NCBI GenBank assembly: GCA_008973525.1
Contig: WACJ01000109.1
Coordinates: 310,001-374,000 of the forward strand
Reading direction: 5' to 3'
Length of the DNA: 64,000 nt
Source of the DNA: Stenopsyche tienmushanensis
Taxonomy: Eukaryota; Arthropoda; Insecta; Trichoptera; Stenopsychidae
Shown piece after piece: positions 23,417-34,880 of the stretch. The position numbers and the translations under genes were made by a program. Numbering within the stretch: the stretch's first letter is position 1; the number at the start of each line of letters is the position of its first letter. A model generated the notes under the pieces. It saw only the letters and a list, made by a program, of their open reading frames with translations. It ran no database searches and was not told the origin of the DNA.

Positions 23417-24074
23417 ATATGAATCATTTTGACTGATTTCAAAATTATCTTCTCTTATCATATTCGGTTTTTATTCCGCCCTCAAATCATTTTTCCCCGT
23501 AAATCATCCACTTTGAATATTCTCCTAGTTTTTCTTCCTTCAACAATGGAAAGTCCCGGCATCGATCATGCCTGTTAAGGGAAACAGGCTTGGCCGTTAG
23601 TGGCCATAATTCAGTGTAATATGCAGTTTGGCAAAATAAATTATTTCTGGCACAATCGGGGTGCATGTACACCTTGAAGTTTGCAAAGAGCACGTACAAC
23701 AAATAATATTAATATACACTTTGGTCTATGGCGAAAGTTTCCTTCGCCACAAGTGTTTTCATCAAGATTGTGTTTTTCGTGCAATAAATAAATACAGGAC
23801 CAGACTGGCGTGCCGCTCGAATTGGCGTGCTGCTCGCACACGACAGCTTAATGCATGGCGGCAGGGGTATTCAATCGTGTGTATGCGAGCTGATCTCGGA
23901 ACGTGCCTTCTGACGTTAATTGATAAGTGTTAGAATGATACATGGTGTGTCAAAATTGTCATAAATGCGACTATTATAATATTTTCACTATTTTCTACAT
24001 TAAATGTATTGATATTAATTTTATTCTTCTTAAAGGCGATCTCGTACGACATGTATTTATGTTAAGATAGAATT
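23417..24074. other. no recognised gene
   Basis: Overlapping short frames occur on both strands at 23487-23933, in a slightly less AT-rich patch. None shows a motif. Confidence 0.3.
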
Positions 24075-24234
24075 ATACTAAAACCTTTTTTTGTGCGATT
24101 TTTTTTGTGCGATTTCAAAGTTATGCGGTTTTTAAATCCATGGAACGCATCTTCATTTTTCTATGTAAGTCATGGTTTTTTTTGTGCGATTTTCCACGGT
24201 ACACATCTACCGCACAAAAAAAGTTTTAAGTATA
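24075..24234. mobile_element. TA-flanked miniature element, GTGCG type, 160-bp copy
   Basis: The left end reads TATACTAAAACCTTTTTTTG then TGCG; the right end on the reverse strand reads TATACTTAAAACTTTTTTTG then TGCG. It shares GCGATTTCAAAGTTATGCGG with the long copy at 11020-11793. With near-perfect terminal inverted repeats and only ~160 bp it is a typical miniature inverted-repeat element with no coding capacity. Confidence 0.65.
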
Positions 24235-25269
24235 TTTGGATACGAATTAAATATAAGAGAGGATTTATGAGAAAGCAGTAATATTGTCATTATTTTTAAA
24301 CGCTATCTTAATTATAGTTGTAGATTCAATCATTTGAAGGAAACCTTACATGACTATTAATTACTTAAATATGTATTTATTTTTAAAAATCCATTAAATC
24401 AGGGTAGACCTGGATTGAAACGATTGATTGTAAATATTAATAGTTTCGATATCTTGATTTTACTAATATGATAAAAAATTTCTCACTTTGAATTTAAAGC
24501 TTTATATTAGGAGAACCCGAAAGTATTCAAAAAAAAAAATATTTTTTTTTAACTGAGCAGCTTTCTAATTAAAAAGTGTATTGTGTCCATCCTATTCCAT
24601 AACAACCATCCTATTCATTTTTCTGGTGAGTTTTATATGTGTTTGTACAGTGTTCCATGATTTTGATAAATGATTTTGAATCATTTATTTGTTAAATCCT
24701 ACAGAAAAATGATCTATTATAATAATATTATTCCACAATCTACATGTGGAAAACAAAGGGTAGCTACTATAAAAAAGCCCCAATCCCACGAGACTCACAA
24801 TCGTCAGCAGCGAGGGGTGTTATAAAGGGGAAAAAATCATCATATATACAAAGGGAATAAATTTTACATTGTCCCTATTTTCTTTAAATTAAAAAATTAA
24901 CATGTTAATCTCGTTTATTTAGTATTTGAGGACATAACTATACATTTATATTCATTGCTTATTTATTTACTATTACTATAGCTATTATTTAAACTTGATT
25001 ATCCGGCTTCGATCAGTATCGTCTTTGAATGGCTTTTCAAGCCCCTATTCTTAGCCAAATGTTACGCTCCTCAATTAAATTTAGGGGATGCTATTATAGT
25101 AAAAAATATTAAATAAATGTTACATTTCTAGTCTAATAATGTTGAAAATGAGTATCGACCTATTGAATCCAGAGAGTGAGAGAGATTTAGAGAATATGTC
25201 ACTGATGTCATGACATAAGACCGAACTTCATTTTATCAGACCAATATGCGCCAATATCCATACAATATT
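24235..25269. other. AT-rich spacer
   Basis: TATTAGGAGAACCCGAAAGT at 24505-24524 resembles the left end of the mariner fragment at 46558 (TATTAGGTTCTCCCGAAAGA) and may be a solitary mariner terminus. Nothing else was recognised. Confidence 0.3.
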
Positions 25270-25395
25270 TTTGATATGCTTATGGTATTAACGCAAGTGC
25301 AAACAATACGTTGACAGGGTTTTACTGCAATCGGATAAACGGTATGGAAGCGCATTAAATACGGACAAACAAACATTGATTTATATATATATGCG
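25270..25395 (-). repeat. Helitron-like repeat H
   Basis: On the minus strand: TAAATCAATGTTTGTTTGTC, CATACCGTTTATCCGATTG, AAAACCCTGTCAACGTATTG. This matches the 7.9, 28.3 and 40.0 kb copies closely, including the ATTAAATACGGACAAACAAA word on the plus strand. Confidence 0.6.
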
Positions 25396-26869
25396 AAAAA
25401 AGAGATATTAATTTTTACGTTTTATATTAGAAGATAGAAATAATTTTAATATAAATAATTACAAGAAAATGATCAAAGCAAAAACCTCAGTAAAATATAT
25501 TCGATTCAATATTCGTTTAACGTTTTGATAAGGGTTTAGTCATTTTTTGTTATGGTATGTATATTAATATACAATTTGGATGTAATTGATCTTTCGGCAT
25601 TTCATATTCATGCGCTTATGTTAAATTAAGGAAGGGTAGCAAAATTACTCGTGTGAATTGAGCAACATATTAATAACGTCAGTGGACCGGAAGCGGACCC
25701 CAGGCTGGTGTTGAGAGCCCCTCTCCTAGACTTCCGACAGGAAATGGACCTCCACGACTCACTTCATTCCACGAATGTTTTTGACAGCGACCCATTTGAA
25801 GCACATTTGAACACCTCCGATGAACTTGATAAATAAAGGGAGAAATACGTGTGGCGATTTCGGCGTCGCAGGGTCCCCCGGGACCCCGACGCAGGATTAA
25901 TGCTTTCCGGTAAATAATACGACCTTATCACATACGTCATTAGGGATATATTTCATTTTTAATAAATAATATCATGGAATGATATTTTCCATATTTTCAA
26001 TTCGGGGGTTGGATTGGATTCCGGGGGCGTTACGCTTTTACGATCGACTTTCATCAATGGGAAAAATTACACGAAGCATTCTTGTATACGTCAAAATATT
26101 CATGGAAACATCGATGGGAAATAATAAAGGAACACATTTGGAGGTGCAATCGCGAAATCTGCATTTAACGATCCTATGAAAGTTCTCCCTGTTGGCGCAT
26201 CAAACTAATGCAATTCAATTTATTTTTATACGCCATCAGCGCTTATGACGCTAGATAGAGTTCTTTTTTTCGGCTCTTAGAATACCTGAACATTTTCATA
26301 AAGGATTTCAAGCGTCAAATATAAGATCAGATGTTGCACTGTCGAGGATCGTAGATTTTAATTGAGATATTTGAATATGAAACACATTTCGCTAAAAAAC
26401 GTACTGCGGAGCTTTGCTTTGTTTTGGGGAATTATTTACGCGGTTGGAAATTTCAATGAAACTTCGGTGCGAATAAAATCTTTTATATGTGCGCACATCT
26501 AAAAAGCCAGATGTCGACACGAAAGCTGCACTCGGATTCGAAGCTCCATGGAGAGGGAGACGAGTCGGTTATGGGGTGGTTGAAGCCGCACCGAAAGTGT
26601 TATGAATGTTTATCTGGGCGTAGACAGGCATATATGAAATGTACGCTCAAATTTTTATTTGACTACAGACGTATCGTCAGATCGCAGCGGTTCTCATACT
26701 TTAATTTGAAATTTAGACGCTTTAAAATTTGGAATTTCTTACGTGTAAGTGTGTATCCATACGCATTAGACGTACGCATATTTTATTATATATTACACAA
26801 ACACAACATAAACTTTTTACTAAAACAATTCTTAAAATTAGTCGAATTATATAATCTTATATTTAAGAA
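25396..26869. other. no recognised gene; less AT-rich island around 25680-26600
   Basis: The region 25680-26600 is less AT-rich and has no repeat shared within the window. Frames at 25979-26179 and 26487-26894 have no motif, and the second ends inside repeat H. It may be unique host non-coding DNA. Confidence 0.3.
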
Positions 26870-26990
26870 TGAATATTTGTTTGTTCGTATGTAATGCGCT
26901 GCCATACCGTTCATCAAATTACGATAAAACTTCATCCAATTATTGATAAAGATTGCGCGAGTAATATAGGTATATATAACAGACAACAGA
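26870..26990 (+). repeat. Helitron-like repeat H
   Basis: Blocks ATATTTGTTTGTTCGTATGT, CATACCGTTCATCAAATTAC and ATAAAACTTCATCCAATTAT match the plus-oriented copy at 28320 and the reversed copies at 7.9 and 40.0 kb. The 3' part is diverged. Confidence 0.55.
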
Positions 26991-27223
26991 CAGCATCAAA
27001 CTTGATTGGGGATCATTAGTGTGCGACACCCATTTTATGTGCTACAGCATGGTCTATTCCGGGTTAATACTACCGCGGGTTCTCTGCCATCACGAGTCCA
27101 ACTTCAGTTTGAAGGGGGCTGCAGCAGATGACGGACTTCCCCATGGTACTTGTCTCTTAGTATCTAGCCACGGAGACGAGTCGTCGTTTGAACAGCCTAA
27201 AACCGTTCTCTCCCTGTATGTCT

Positions 27224-27236
27224 AGGCTGTTGAGGC
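27224..27236. repeat. target-site duplication, left copy
   Basis: AGGCTGTTGAGGC occurs here and again at 28050-28062, directly bracketing the R1-like sequence. The uninterrupted homologue on the minus strand at 58365-58377 has the corresponding AGGCTGTTGAGG only once. Confidence 0.85.
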
Positions 27237-28049
27237 ACAGGGAGCGCTCCGAGTCACCGCAGCATACAGAACTGTATCTGAAGAAGCAGGTGCTCGTGAT
27301 CGCTGGAATACCCCCGCTGGACCTCCAAGCAAAGAAGAGGGCCTTGGACTACGAAGATCCTAAAAGTCGCAATGAACATGACCAGAAACTGAGGGAAGCC
27401 TGGCAACGGAGATGGGATCAGTCCAGCAAGGGAAGATGGACCCATCGACTTATCCCGGTCATAAGTCGGTGGAGGGCCCGGGAACACGGTGAAACAACCT
27501 ACCGCTTGACGCAGGTGCTCACTGGGCACGGATGCTTCGGTGCGTACCTGATGCGGATTGGCAAAGAACCATCCGCTACGTGCCAACACTGCCAAGCGGA
27601 GGTCGACGACGCAGAGCACACCATCATTGGCTGTGAGGCTTGGGCACCCCAGAGAATACTGCTGAAACAAGCACTCGGGGTGATCGAGCTCAACGCTGAC
27701 AACATGGTCCACAGCATGATGGAAAGCAAGAGAAAGTGGGACCTTTGGCGCGACTATGTAGAAGACATCATGAGCGCCAAAGAAGACAGTGAAAGAGAGA
27801 GGCGCAGAGCGCCTCTTCAACAATAGAATAGGGCCATTAAATGGCTAGACTACCTGTCACCCTTGAAGCAATGTGTAAAACAATACCAGAGGGACAGAGG
27901 AGACCAAAGGGAGCGATTAGTGGGCAGGTGCGCCTGGTGAGTTTCCCTTATGGAAACTCATTTTTAACAGACATAAATCCCACACTCCCCAGATAATGGC
28001 AACATTATCTGGGCGTCTTAGGAAGATTTACGCTCCCACAGGAAAAAAA
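27237..28049 (+). mobile_element. 5'-truncated R1-like non-LTR retrotransposon (copy R1a)
   Basis: The insertion begins inside the second open reading frame and runs through its stop at 27824-27826, a ~215-bp 3' untranslated region and a short A-run (28043-28050). It is bounded by a 13-bp direct duplication, AGGCTGTTGAGGC. 5' truncation and short target duplications are usual for target-primed reverse transcription. The encoded C-terminal domain matches the R1 clade of retrotransposons. A second member lies at 43882-44847, sharing the sequence and the ending CTCCCAMAGGAAAAA. Confidence 0.85.
27244..27826 (+). pseudogene. R1-like ORF2 C-terminal domain, one frameshift
   Basis: The product would be the C-terminal end of the retrotransposon polyprotein, after the reverse transcriptase. 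The frame reads ALRVTAAYRTVSEEA to 27288, then an extra G at 27289-27291 shifts it. It continues as VLVIAGIPPLDLQAKKRALD, GRWTHRLIP, YRLTQVLTGHGCFGAYL, and a zinc-knuckle-like C-x2-C-x8-H-x4-C (27581-27634, CQHC...HTIIGC) typical of R1-clade elements, then W-rich residues to TAG 27824-27826. The homologous copy at 44.1 kb lacks the extra base, which confirms the shift. A 212-codon frame beginning at 27188 is an artefact of this shift: its first ~34 residues are out of frame and partly flanking DNA. Confidence 0.85.
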
Positions 28050-28319
28050 AGGCTGTTGAGGCTAGTGCTGAACGTTTGACACAGTCTCCACCAAATACTG
28101 TAATCGGCTGTTCCACACACCCCTTTATGGGTGCGCAGCACTGGGTGACCTGCGCTCTTAACCCATGCTAACTGGGCTACCCGAGGGGTACCCAGGTACA
28201 TTACCCAAGGGGTTCATTCCGTTGCCCACGGGCATACGGTTGGCTCCTCCCCTTAGAGTTTTATGGGTGGGCATCATGCAGCCTAACACCCATCTTAATA
28301 ACATAGGTATAGCCTAATA

Positions 28320-28505
28320 TTAAAAATCAATGTTTGTTTGTCTGTATTTAATACGCTACAATACCGTTCATCCGATTGCGATAAAACTTTATCAACTTAT
28401 TGTTTACGCTTGTAGAAATAACATAGACATAGTAAAAATATTGTTTGTATACGCAGTTTGTTATGCGGGACGTGGCATTGTTAAATTGTATAAATAAAGT
28501 ATATT
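28320..28505 (+). repeat. Helitron-like repeat H
   Basis: It begins with ATTAAAAATCAATGTTTGTT and continues with CGTTCATCCGATTGCGATAA, ATTGTTTACGCTTGTAG, AGTAAAAATATTGTTTGT and TTATGCGGGACGTGGCATTG. It is the longest clean copy. The extension GCGRGAYGTGGCATTG is also recognisable on the minus strand at 7907-7926. Confidence 0.6.
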
Positions 28506-30030
28506 ATAAACAGACAGATACATTATATATTGTAAATGTGAGCATTTAAGTTCAAATCGGGAGGTCATGGACATGTACAACGAATGTCAGCTTCATCGAA
28601 CCCATTATCTCTTTTGGGTATGTCAAGTTGAAAGCTAATAATTTTTATTAGGATTATACATAAGTTATGATCTTTTTGTATTATTTTGATTCATAAAAGT
28701 GTAGTGTAGAAAGCAATCAATCTATCCTTGCCAGGTAGAAATATGATCTTTCATCCATTTTGCTCAAATTACTGCAACTGGTCGTCATTAAGTATACAAA
28801 GTATTTTATTTCCATGAAATATTTGGAGTGGATGTTGTCGGATGTCCAGAATCAAGCTGTGTTATTTATATTTTTGATGTTTAATTAATTACTTTTTATT
28901 TGGAAAGTTAATATACAACCCGATATTTTGTCTTCGTTAGCTTGGCGTTTTGGCTTCCATAGCATTGCATCTGATGCGTATTTATCTAATTTATATATAG
29001 ATAGTAAACAATGATAAAGATGACTTATACTGAGGTTCATTCTGCATTAAAAAGTATCAAATGACGATAAGATAGCTTGGAGATATATGGATTGTACTGA
29101 AGCCGAAATACATGATTAATTAAACAGTTTCGGAAGACTATATGGTTTATGAGGCGGTCTTTTATCAGCTTAGTGCTAGTAATGCCTTAGCTCATATTTA
29201 GCAAGAAGTGCTCGTAACTTTCGCAACAAAGTTGAACATCCAAAATATTCCGGCCGGATGTTGAGAGCCATCGTTTCGCGGAAGACTTGCAGCCGCAGAC
29301 GGAGGCTGCTTTAAACCCTTAAGTAAATAAAGTTGAAAAGTAATACTTTACACTTTAGCCATGGGAAAGCGGTTGAAGGAGAGGCAGTAAACGCTGCTAA
29401 GACGAGAGCCTCTCCAAACTGTTTTGAATACTGTGCCCACACTTGCGAGGAAGTACATTTAAAAAAATCGTATATATCGATATAAGCAAACTGATCCTTT
29501 GCCGAACATCTTGAGAAAAAGTGGCGAAGGAGGGATCCGACCTCTTGTTATTCGTCTAGAATATGAAAAGTTGAAAATACACCCTGGGGAATACCAGGGG
29601 GGGAGCAAGACGTGTAAAGTGGTTGCGCATGAAAACGCTTCGGGGAAAATAATAACAGCGCCGAAGACAAATTCGAAGATTTACGACCATCATGTATGCG
29701 ACAGCGAAATTAATAAAGTGCTTCGAGCGTGTGGTTCTTTTAAAGAAATTACAAAATTCGGCCCTTGATTTAAATTTGGGAGGGGCGCATTTGTATTTAG
29801 AATGGATTGCGTAATTCGTGGGCTAATGTAGGTTTTGCAATATGGACCTTGTTCAGAATTCATGTTGTAATTATGGAGCAGAATTAGAAATTCATCAAGC
29901 AACTAGCAGAATTTGCGAGCTGATGTATAATTAAACATAGGAAATTAACTAAAATTGGCGCCAGCTAATTAGAATGAACATTTCAAAAGTAAACCATATT
30001 GAGAGTATAATATAATAGAGAAAAATCGGA
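28506..30030. other. no recognised gene
   Basis: A less AT-rich patch at 29250-29780 includes an 89-codon frame (29499-29768) with no motif I recognise. The rest is AT-rich and unremarkable. Confidence 0.3.
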
Positions 30031-30600
30031 ATATGAAATATTTACGAAGTTATAGCGCGTAATCAGGAGCACGCTGGAACCGCTGTGAACAATCATATTA
30101 TGGGAAACCGACTGGAGTCAAAAACAGATGCAAATTGTCCAAAGCTTAAAGACCTGACTCCATTTCTTGGCCAAGAGCTAAAACACCATCTCTTACCAAT
30201 TTATAAAGATTTGTCCAGGGATGAATTACTTTAAAGATGCTTGGATGACCATACCCAAAATGCTAATGAATGTTTTAACTCAACGATTTGGCGACTGGCT
30301 CCAAAGCACCTGCATTCTGGTGTAAAAATCATTTAAATATTAACATACATTGCTACTTGGATATTTAATAACTACTACAGCTTAATTTTGAAGATGATGA
30401 ATATATTAAATATAATTATTGGCACTTAATATAAAGTCTTTGCTGAAAATGCCGATGAAGCGCTGGTAGCGAGGTAGAACCGTAAGACTCTTTCTGAGAC
30501 AAAAGCAGCTCGTATAGCCCGAAAACAACAATTAGTCGAAGATAATCAACTTTTTAAGAAAGCTGAAGATCTATTATAAGCACCTGGAATCATTGGTTAA
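30031..30600 (+). pseudogene. MULE/Mutator-type transposase C-terminal remnant
   Basis: Too broken for any long open frame, but one frame reads coherently over ~180 codons if stops are ignored. It gives HAGTAVNNHIMGNRLE (30070-30117), LTPFLGQELKHHLLPIYKDL, SRDELL then a stop, RCLDDHTQNANECFNSTIWR (30235-30294), LAPKHLHSGVK, and further on ENADEALV and ETKAARIARKQQLVEDNQLF. The CL-x-TQN-x-NE-x-FN-x-x-IW-x-x-PK signature is one I know from insect Mutator-like/Phantom-type transposases. Six in-frame stops (30232, 30334, 30427, 30475, 30577, 30598) and no frameshift were found. The N-terminal catalytic part is not visible. The family name is from memory. Confidence 0.65.
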
Positions 30601-32974
30601 TCGTTAAGTCACTAAATTGATAGTTTTATCGCATTGAAACTTAAACGAGATTATATCGAAACTGCATTTTCAAAATATTCGCCAGTTGTAGCTTAAAAAG
30701 TTGTTGATCGATCTAACTGAAATTTTGGGATATTTTTCACTATAATATTATCTAGTCAATTAAGCTAAAGTTTTAAGGTTTTCGCGTAAATAAATGATTT
30801 TTTTGGGGTAAAAAATATCAATAAAATGGTAAAAAATATGAAAGTTTATCTAAAAGCCTACTAAATTTTTAGTTTTAAACTTTTTTAATTTTTTATAGCT
30901 AAATTGACTACCCACATATATTAAAAATCAAAAAACATTTCCATTTTCGATTTTAGTTCAACAGGAAACCTTCGACAAGTGGCTAACCGTTTGATATCAC
31001 GAGAAAAGACGTCCAATGGAATCTCTTATAAATCCACCATTTTGTTTTTTATTTTTTAAAAAAATAAATAAATTAGCACTTTAAGGTTGTAGTAAAATAA
31101 TGTCAAAAATTTAAAATGATGCGATTATTTTATCACCATTTAAAAAAATTATGAAAAATGACTCACTTTCGACTAAAGAAAGACCTTCTGTTTTAAGGTC
31201 TTTCTTATTTTTTACAAGTGTATTTGAATACTTTTCTGGAAGTATTCAAGCTTGTCTATTAATTCTAGTATAGTCTATATTGGATTTGATTCAATTTAAG
31301 CACGCAGAATATCGTCATCTACTTTAACCTTTCTATCTAAAATTTTCACTTTTAAACTGTTTAAACCATCCCTGACATTGAAAAACAGCTAGAGATTCTT
31401 CAAGTATATCGCAAATATTTTTAGCGTCAGTTTTTGTAAGTAAGTATGAAAAAAACAACGACATTTCTATTGGGACAATCTATTATGAAGAATGCAGATA
31501 ATATTCGACCCAATTGAAAGCATTGGTGTCATGTGTGTCCAAATAGATATCACATTATTATTTTAGATTTAGGTTTATGCAAATTGTCATTTTAATAAAT
31601 AATTTGCATGCTTCACATTTCCCAGTTGTAATAAGTATAGTGCTTTACTTGGACATTTGAGCAATTTGTCAAATATTTCTGTCATTGATTAAATTATAAA
31701 TGCATAACGTTTACAGATTTATATTAAATTATATACCATTTTGTTCTGATTGTAATTCTAATAATAAGCAAAAAATTCATACGTGCTCATATAATCACGA
31801 ATGATTGGCAGTACAAAGAAAAATGTGAATGCGAGAGACTCTCGCGGGTTAGTAATAAAACTTTATAATTCTTGGGAAAAGTTCATTATGATTTTAAAAA
31901 AAAATGCAATGTTTGTGTAATACATAATAAAATAGGCGCGCTGTTGGTCTAGTCGTTGCTTTATGCTGCGTATAGACACACACATACACTGTAGAAACAG
32001 CACATAGCGTGTATATGATGTATGCTACAGAGACGCAGATACTATTAGGGTGTCTGGTCTTTAAATACTTAAATCTTAATTTTAAACCTTTAAATACTGT
32101 CTACTATTTAAATAATCTGGATGGAAGATATCAGTGACAAAGTATACCTTTGTATGGAAACTGTTAGTTATAAAAAAATTATGAAGCTTATAGATAATTT
32201 TCCTGGCATGATTAATATGTAAAAGTTTAATATCCGAAATGATGAAAATCAATGATGCAAAAAATCGCTTAATGTAATGAGAATTTGTGCAAAATTTTAG
32301 ATTAAAAATTGGCGGCAGACCTAAGTTAATACAAGGGGTTGATTAAAAAACGATGAGTCGGCGCCGTGAGATGTTTATTGTTTGCTCCCCCACGAATTTC
32401 CCATTGAAAGGAAAATCCCACATGCAACTCATTAAGTTGAGTGAGGAGGCTGCCGACCTCCACGTCTGGAGCAAAATCCGGATAAAAAGGCGAAGGAATA
32501 AGTAAAAATAATAAAGTGACGCTACATCATGGCCCTGGATATAAATCTCTTTTTAATAACTTGGATCGCACTTCCGACGCCGTCAGAGAAGCTCCACCAC
32601 CGGCGCTGCTGCGGACGCTATTACGCCGATATATCATCCCTAGGTCGGGAATGGAATATCCTTTTAATATAGTCAGCATTCATCGATTTTTTTCCGGGAT
32701 GGAACGATTGCCCCGAGAGGAAAAGTAGGAAAATTAAAATATATTTGAATAAGAAAGCATAGGAAAATCTCCCAAATGTTGATGGATTTATACTCAAAGA
32801 CTCTGAATAGGACATTTGTGTAGCCTCAATTGAAAATATTATATATTTTAATGCATAAAAAAATGAGTATTTTTACAGATAAACAACCATATTGTGTCAA
32901 ATAATTATGAAACTTTAGTAAAATAACGTCCAATGTCAATGGAAGCATAAAGTAGAGGTTCCGGTTGACATTCT
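30601..32974. other. AT-rich region, one perfect hairpin, no recognised gene
   Basis: Apart from the hairpin at 31176-31206 I see only AT-rich sequence. A less AT-rich patch at 32340-32660 contains a 70-codon frame (32516-32728) without motif. Confidence 0.3.
31176..31206. repeat. perfect 12-bp inverted repeat
   Basis: AAGAAAGACCTT and AAGGTCTTTCTT are separated by seven bases. A perfect hairpin of this length in AT-rich DNA may be chance; no element boundaries were seen around it. Confidence 0.5.
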
Positions 32975-33068
32975 TGATAAGGAGATCTCAGCTGCGAGAC
33001 ATCTGGAAGGTTGACGGAAAGAATACGTCTTCCCATGGTCAAGACTATCGGTTGACTTTTTTCTTCTT

Positions 33069-33070
<2 letters not shown>
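32975..33070 (+). repeat. short dispersed repeat B (copy 2)
   Basis: AAGGAGATCTCAGCTGCGAG, GGAAAGAATACGTCTTCCCA and GGTCAAGACTATCGGTTGAC match the family consensus almost throughout. It runs directly into a (TA)n microsatellite. Confidence 0.6.

Positions 33071-33105
<35 letters not shown>
33071..33105. repeat. (TA)n microsatellite
   Basis: About 17 perfect TA dinucleotides at the end of a repeat B copy. An overlapping 60-codon frame (32965-33147) with an IYIYIY stretch is produced by it and is not a gene. Confidence 0.95.
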
Positions 33106-33108
<3 letters not shown>

Positions 33109-34454
33109 GAATACTTAGAAAACGTATGGCTTCTTTGGATGCGCTGATGAATTTGGATGCCCGTTACATGATTGGCTATGGGTAAGCTTATGCTATCAAA
33201 AGAATTTTTGTTAAATTCATCTTAAATAATCTATTAAAAACGCTAAAAATATTAAGGTGGGGTTTTGAGATGCATTTCTGCTTAATGTTGTTTATCACCC
33301 TAGAGTGAAATGTAACCCTCTTGCGATAAAAGGGTGTATTTAAGTCCCTGTACGCAATGAAGTCCTTTCAATAAAATCATCGTCGTTAATACGCATACTT
33401 TTTATTGTATTTGCAAAGAAAAACTTTTGCCATTAACATCATGCAATCGCAATAGTAACAAAAAAAATATTTTCATACATTTACCCTAGCGAATGTGTAT
33501 GGGGTGAGCGTTCAATGATGTCGAAAAAAAAATAGTTGGATACACAAGATGATCAATTTAATGTATCCTTCTATCGTACTTTAAATGGCATTATCTCATC
33601 CCATATTGCGGTTGGCCACAAAAAATAAGATTTATCTCAGACGCTCTCTATCGTTATTCAAGGCGTTCCATTGGTTGGACGTATCGAAAAATGTATATTT
33701 CACGGCGAAACATATTTTAATAGACCTCGAAACGCGCATACACATCGAATGAAATTTATTTGATAGCTCCATTATTTATGGGCGAGAAGGTGAAAGTCGA
33801 AATCCCGATAGAAGGTGGTGGGTGCTTTTTTCCCGCTTAGCGCATTCATAGAGCGAAAAACTTTCCACTTAATAAATGGGATTTATAGACGGGATTGAAT
33901 GACGATCGCGCCGTGCGGTAAGTTTTCACTTTGTCATTCGGGGAAAGTGTAATAACTCACTTTTGTCTGGAATTCAGTTGCAGCAAAATGGCTTCTTTCA
34001 GATTTATGGGAAAAATTGCCAAGACCTGCAGGACATTGGGTGTTAAAGGATGTCGTCTCGTTTTTGTGCCTTAGAAAAGAACAACATTCATCTATCGAAG
34101 ATATATAGCTCTAAATTTATAATTTAGTGCCATAAAGACGTATACAGACGGAATACAGATAATGTGGAATTTTCTAAATATATTTTTAACAGGATAAAAA
34201 CCATTCACACGTTTTTAAGTAATGAATACCGACAAATTGACATTTATTTTAACCATTTCAAATAGCTAAGAAAACGAAATTGTTAATCATTCACAAACAA
34301 ATTGATAAAAACAATCTACTCTACTAGAAATCTACTCTAAAAAAAATTAAGGAGGACCTAAACAAAAGGCAATCAGAGGGTTCGATATTTGATAATGAAT
34401 ATGGATGGAATAAAAGTATTAAACTAAGTTCTATAATTTTGTTTGTATTAATTT
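33106..34454. other. no recognised gene; less AT-rich island 33640-34080
   Basis: The island has no frame over 60 codons and no shared repeat, so it may be unique non-coding host DNA. Nothing else was recognised. Confidence 0.3.
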
Positions 34455-34880
34455 TGCAGTGTATGTAGCATCGGAGCGGGGGCGTTCCCGGTTCCCGGGG
34501 GAGTTCCCGTTCTTCTTTCGGGCCAAGCTGAAGCCAGACGGATGGATAGGGGTGGACGGGCGTCGAACAGAAAGACTCTCTCCTCTAGATAGCTCTTTAT
34601 TCAACACGAGAGATCTGGCTGTGGGAAGGACGTCCTCCCGCAACCAAGGCTAACCGACGACTCCCCCGACTCACGCGCCTTCTGCGTATCACTACCCAAC
34701 CGGCAACGGTGCACGCGCAATAAGCGATCCGCCGGTATGCAGACGCAATGTTTCCGTAGGGCCACAAGAGATGGCGCTGTTAAAATAACACATTGTACCT
34801 GAAGAGATAGCGGAAGATGTCGCTGTTAATCTGGCGAATTAAATCTGCTCAGATGAACAGCTCTACTACGTGGAGATCGC
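34455..34880 (-). repeat. LTR-like repeat, full-length-looking copy L6
   Basis: On the minus strand, in order: CATCTGAGCAGATTTAATTC, CGCCAGATTAACAGCGACAT, AACAGCGCCATCTCTTGTGG, TACGCAGAAGGCGCGTGAGT, GCGGGAGGACGTCCTTCCCA, GTTGAATAAAGAGCTATC with AATAAA, GACGCCCGTCCACCCCTATC and a G+C-rich end. With L1, L5 and L7 it defines a unit of ~420 bp. The last ~50 bases (GGAACCGGGAACGCCC) differ from other copies and may be flank. Short frames at 34431-34653 on both strands lie within it and are not genes. Confidence 0.6.

Larger units (their letters stand above)
27030..28300 (+). mobile_element. non-LTR retrotransposon 3' region, interrupted by an R1-like insertion
   Basis: Positions 27030-27223 and 28063-28300 together match one continuous stretch on the minus strand at about 58080-58515. 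Shared blocks include CCGCGGGTTC, GAACAGCC..AAACCGTTCTC, CTGTTCCACACACC, CTTTATGGGT followed by GCGCAGCAC, and GGTTTTATGGGTGGGCATC. At 58 kb the sequence ends in a poly(A)-like tract, so I read this as the 3' untranslated region of a non-LTR retrotransposon. Here it is split by 27237-28049. No recognisable protein is encoded in this part. Confidence 0.6.

Noticed and set aside
26487..26894. 135-codon plus-strand open frame
   Set aside because: Its last part is repeat H sequence and the first part has no recognisable domain.
27254..27823. 189-codon minus-strand open frame opposite the R1-like sequence
   Set aside because: It is the shadow of the well-supported plus-strand R1-like coding region.
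31176..31206. Hairpin as a possible terminator or small-RNA precursor
   Set aside because: A 12-bp stem is too short for a microRNA precursor and hairpin terminators are not expected in this kind of genome.
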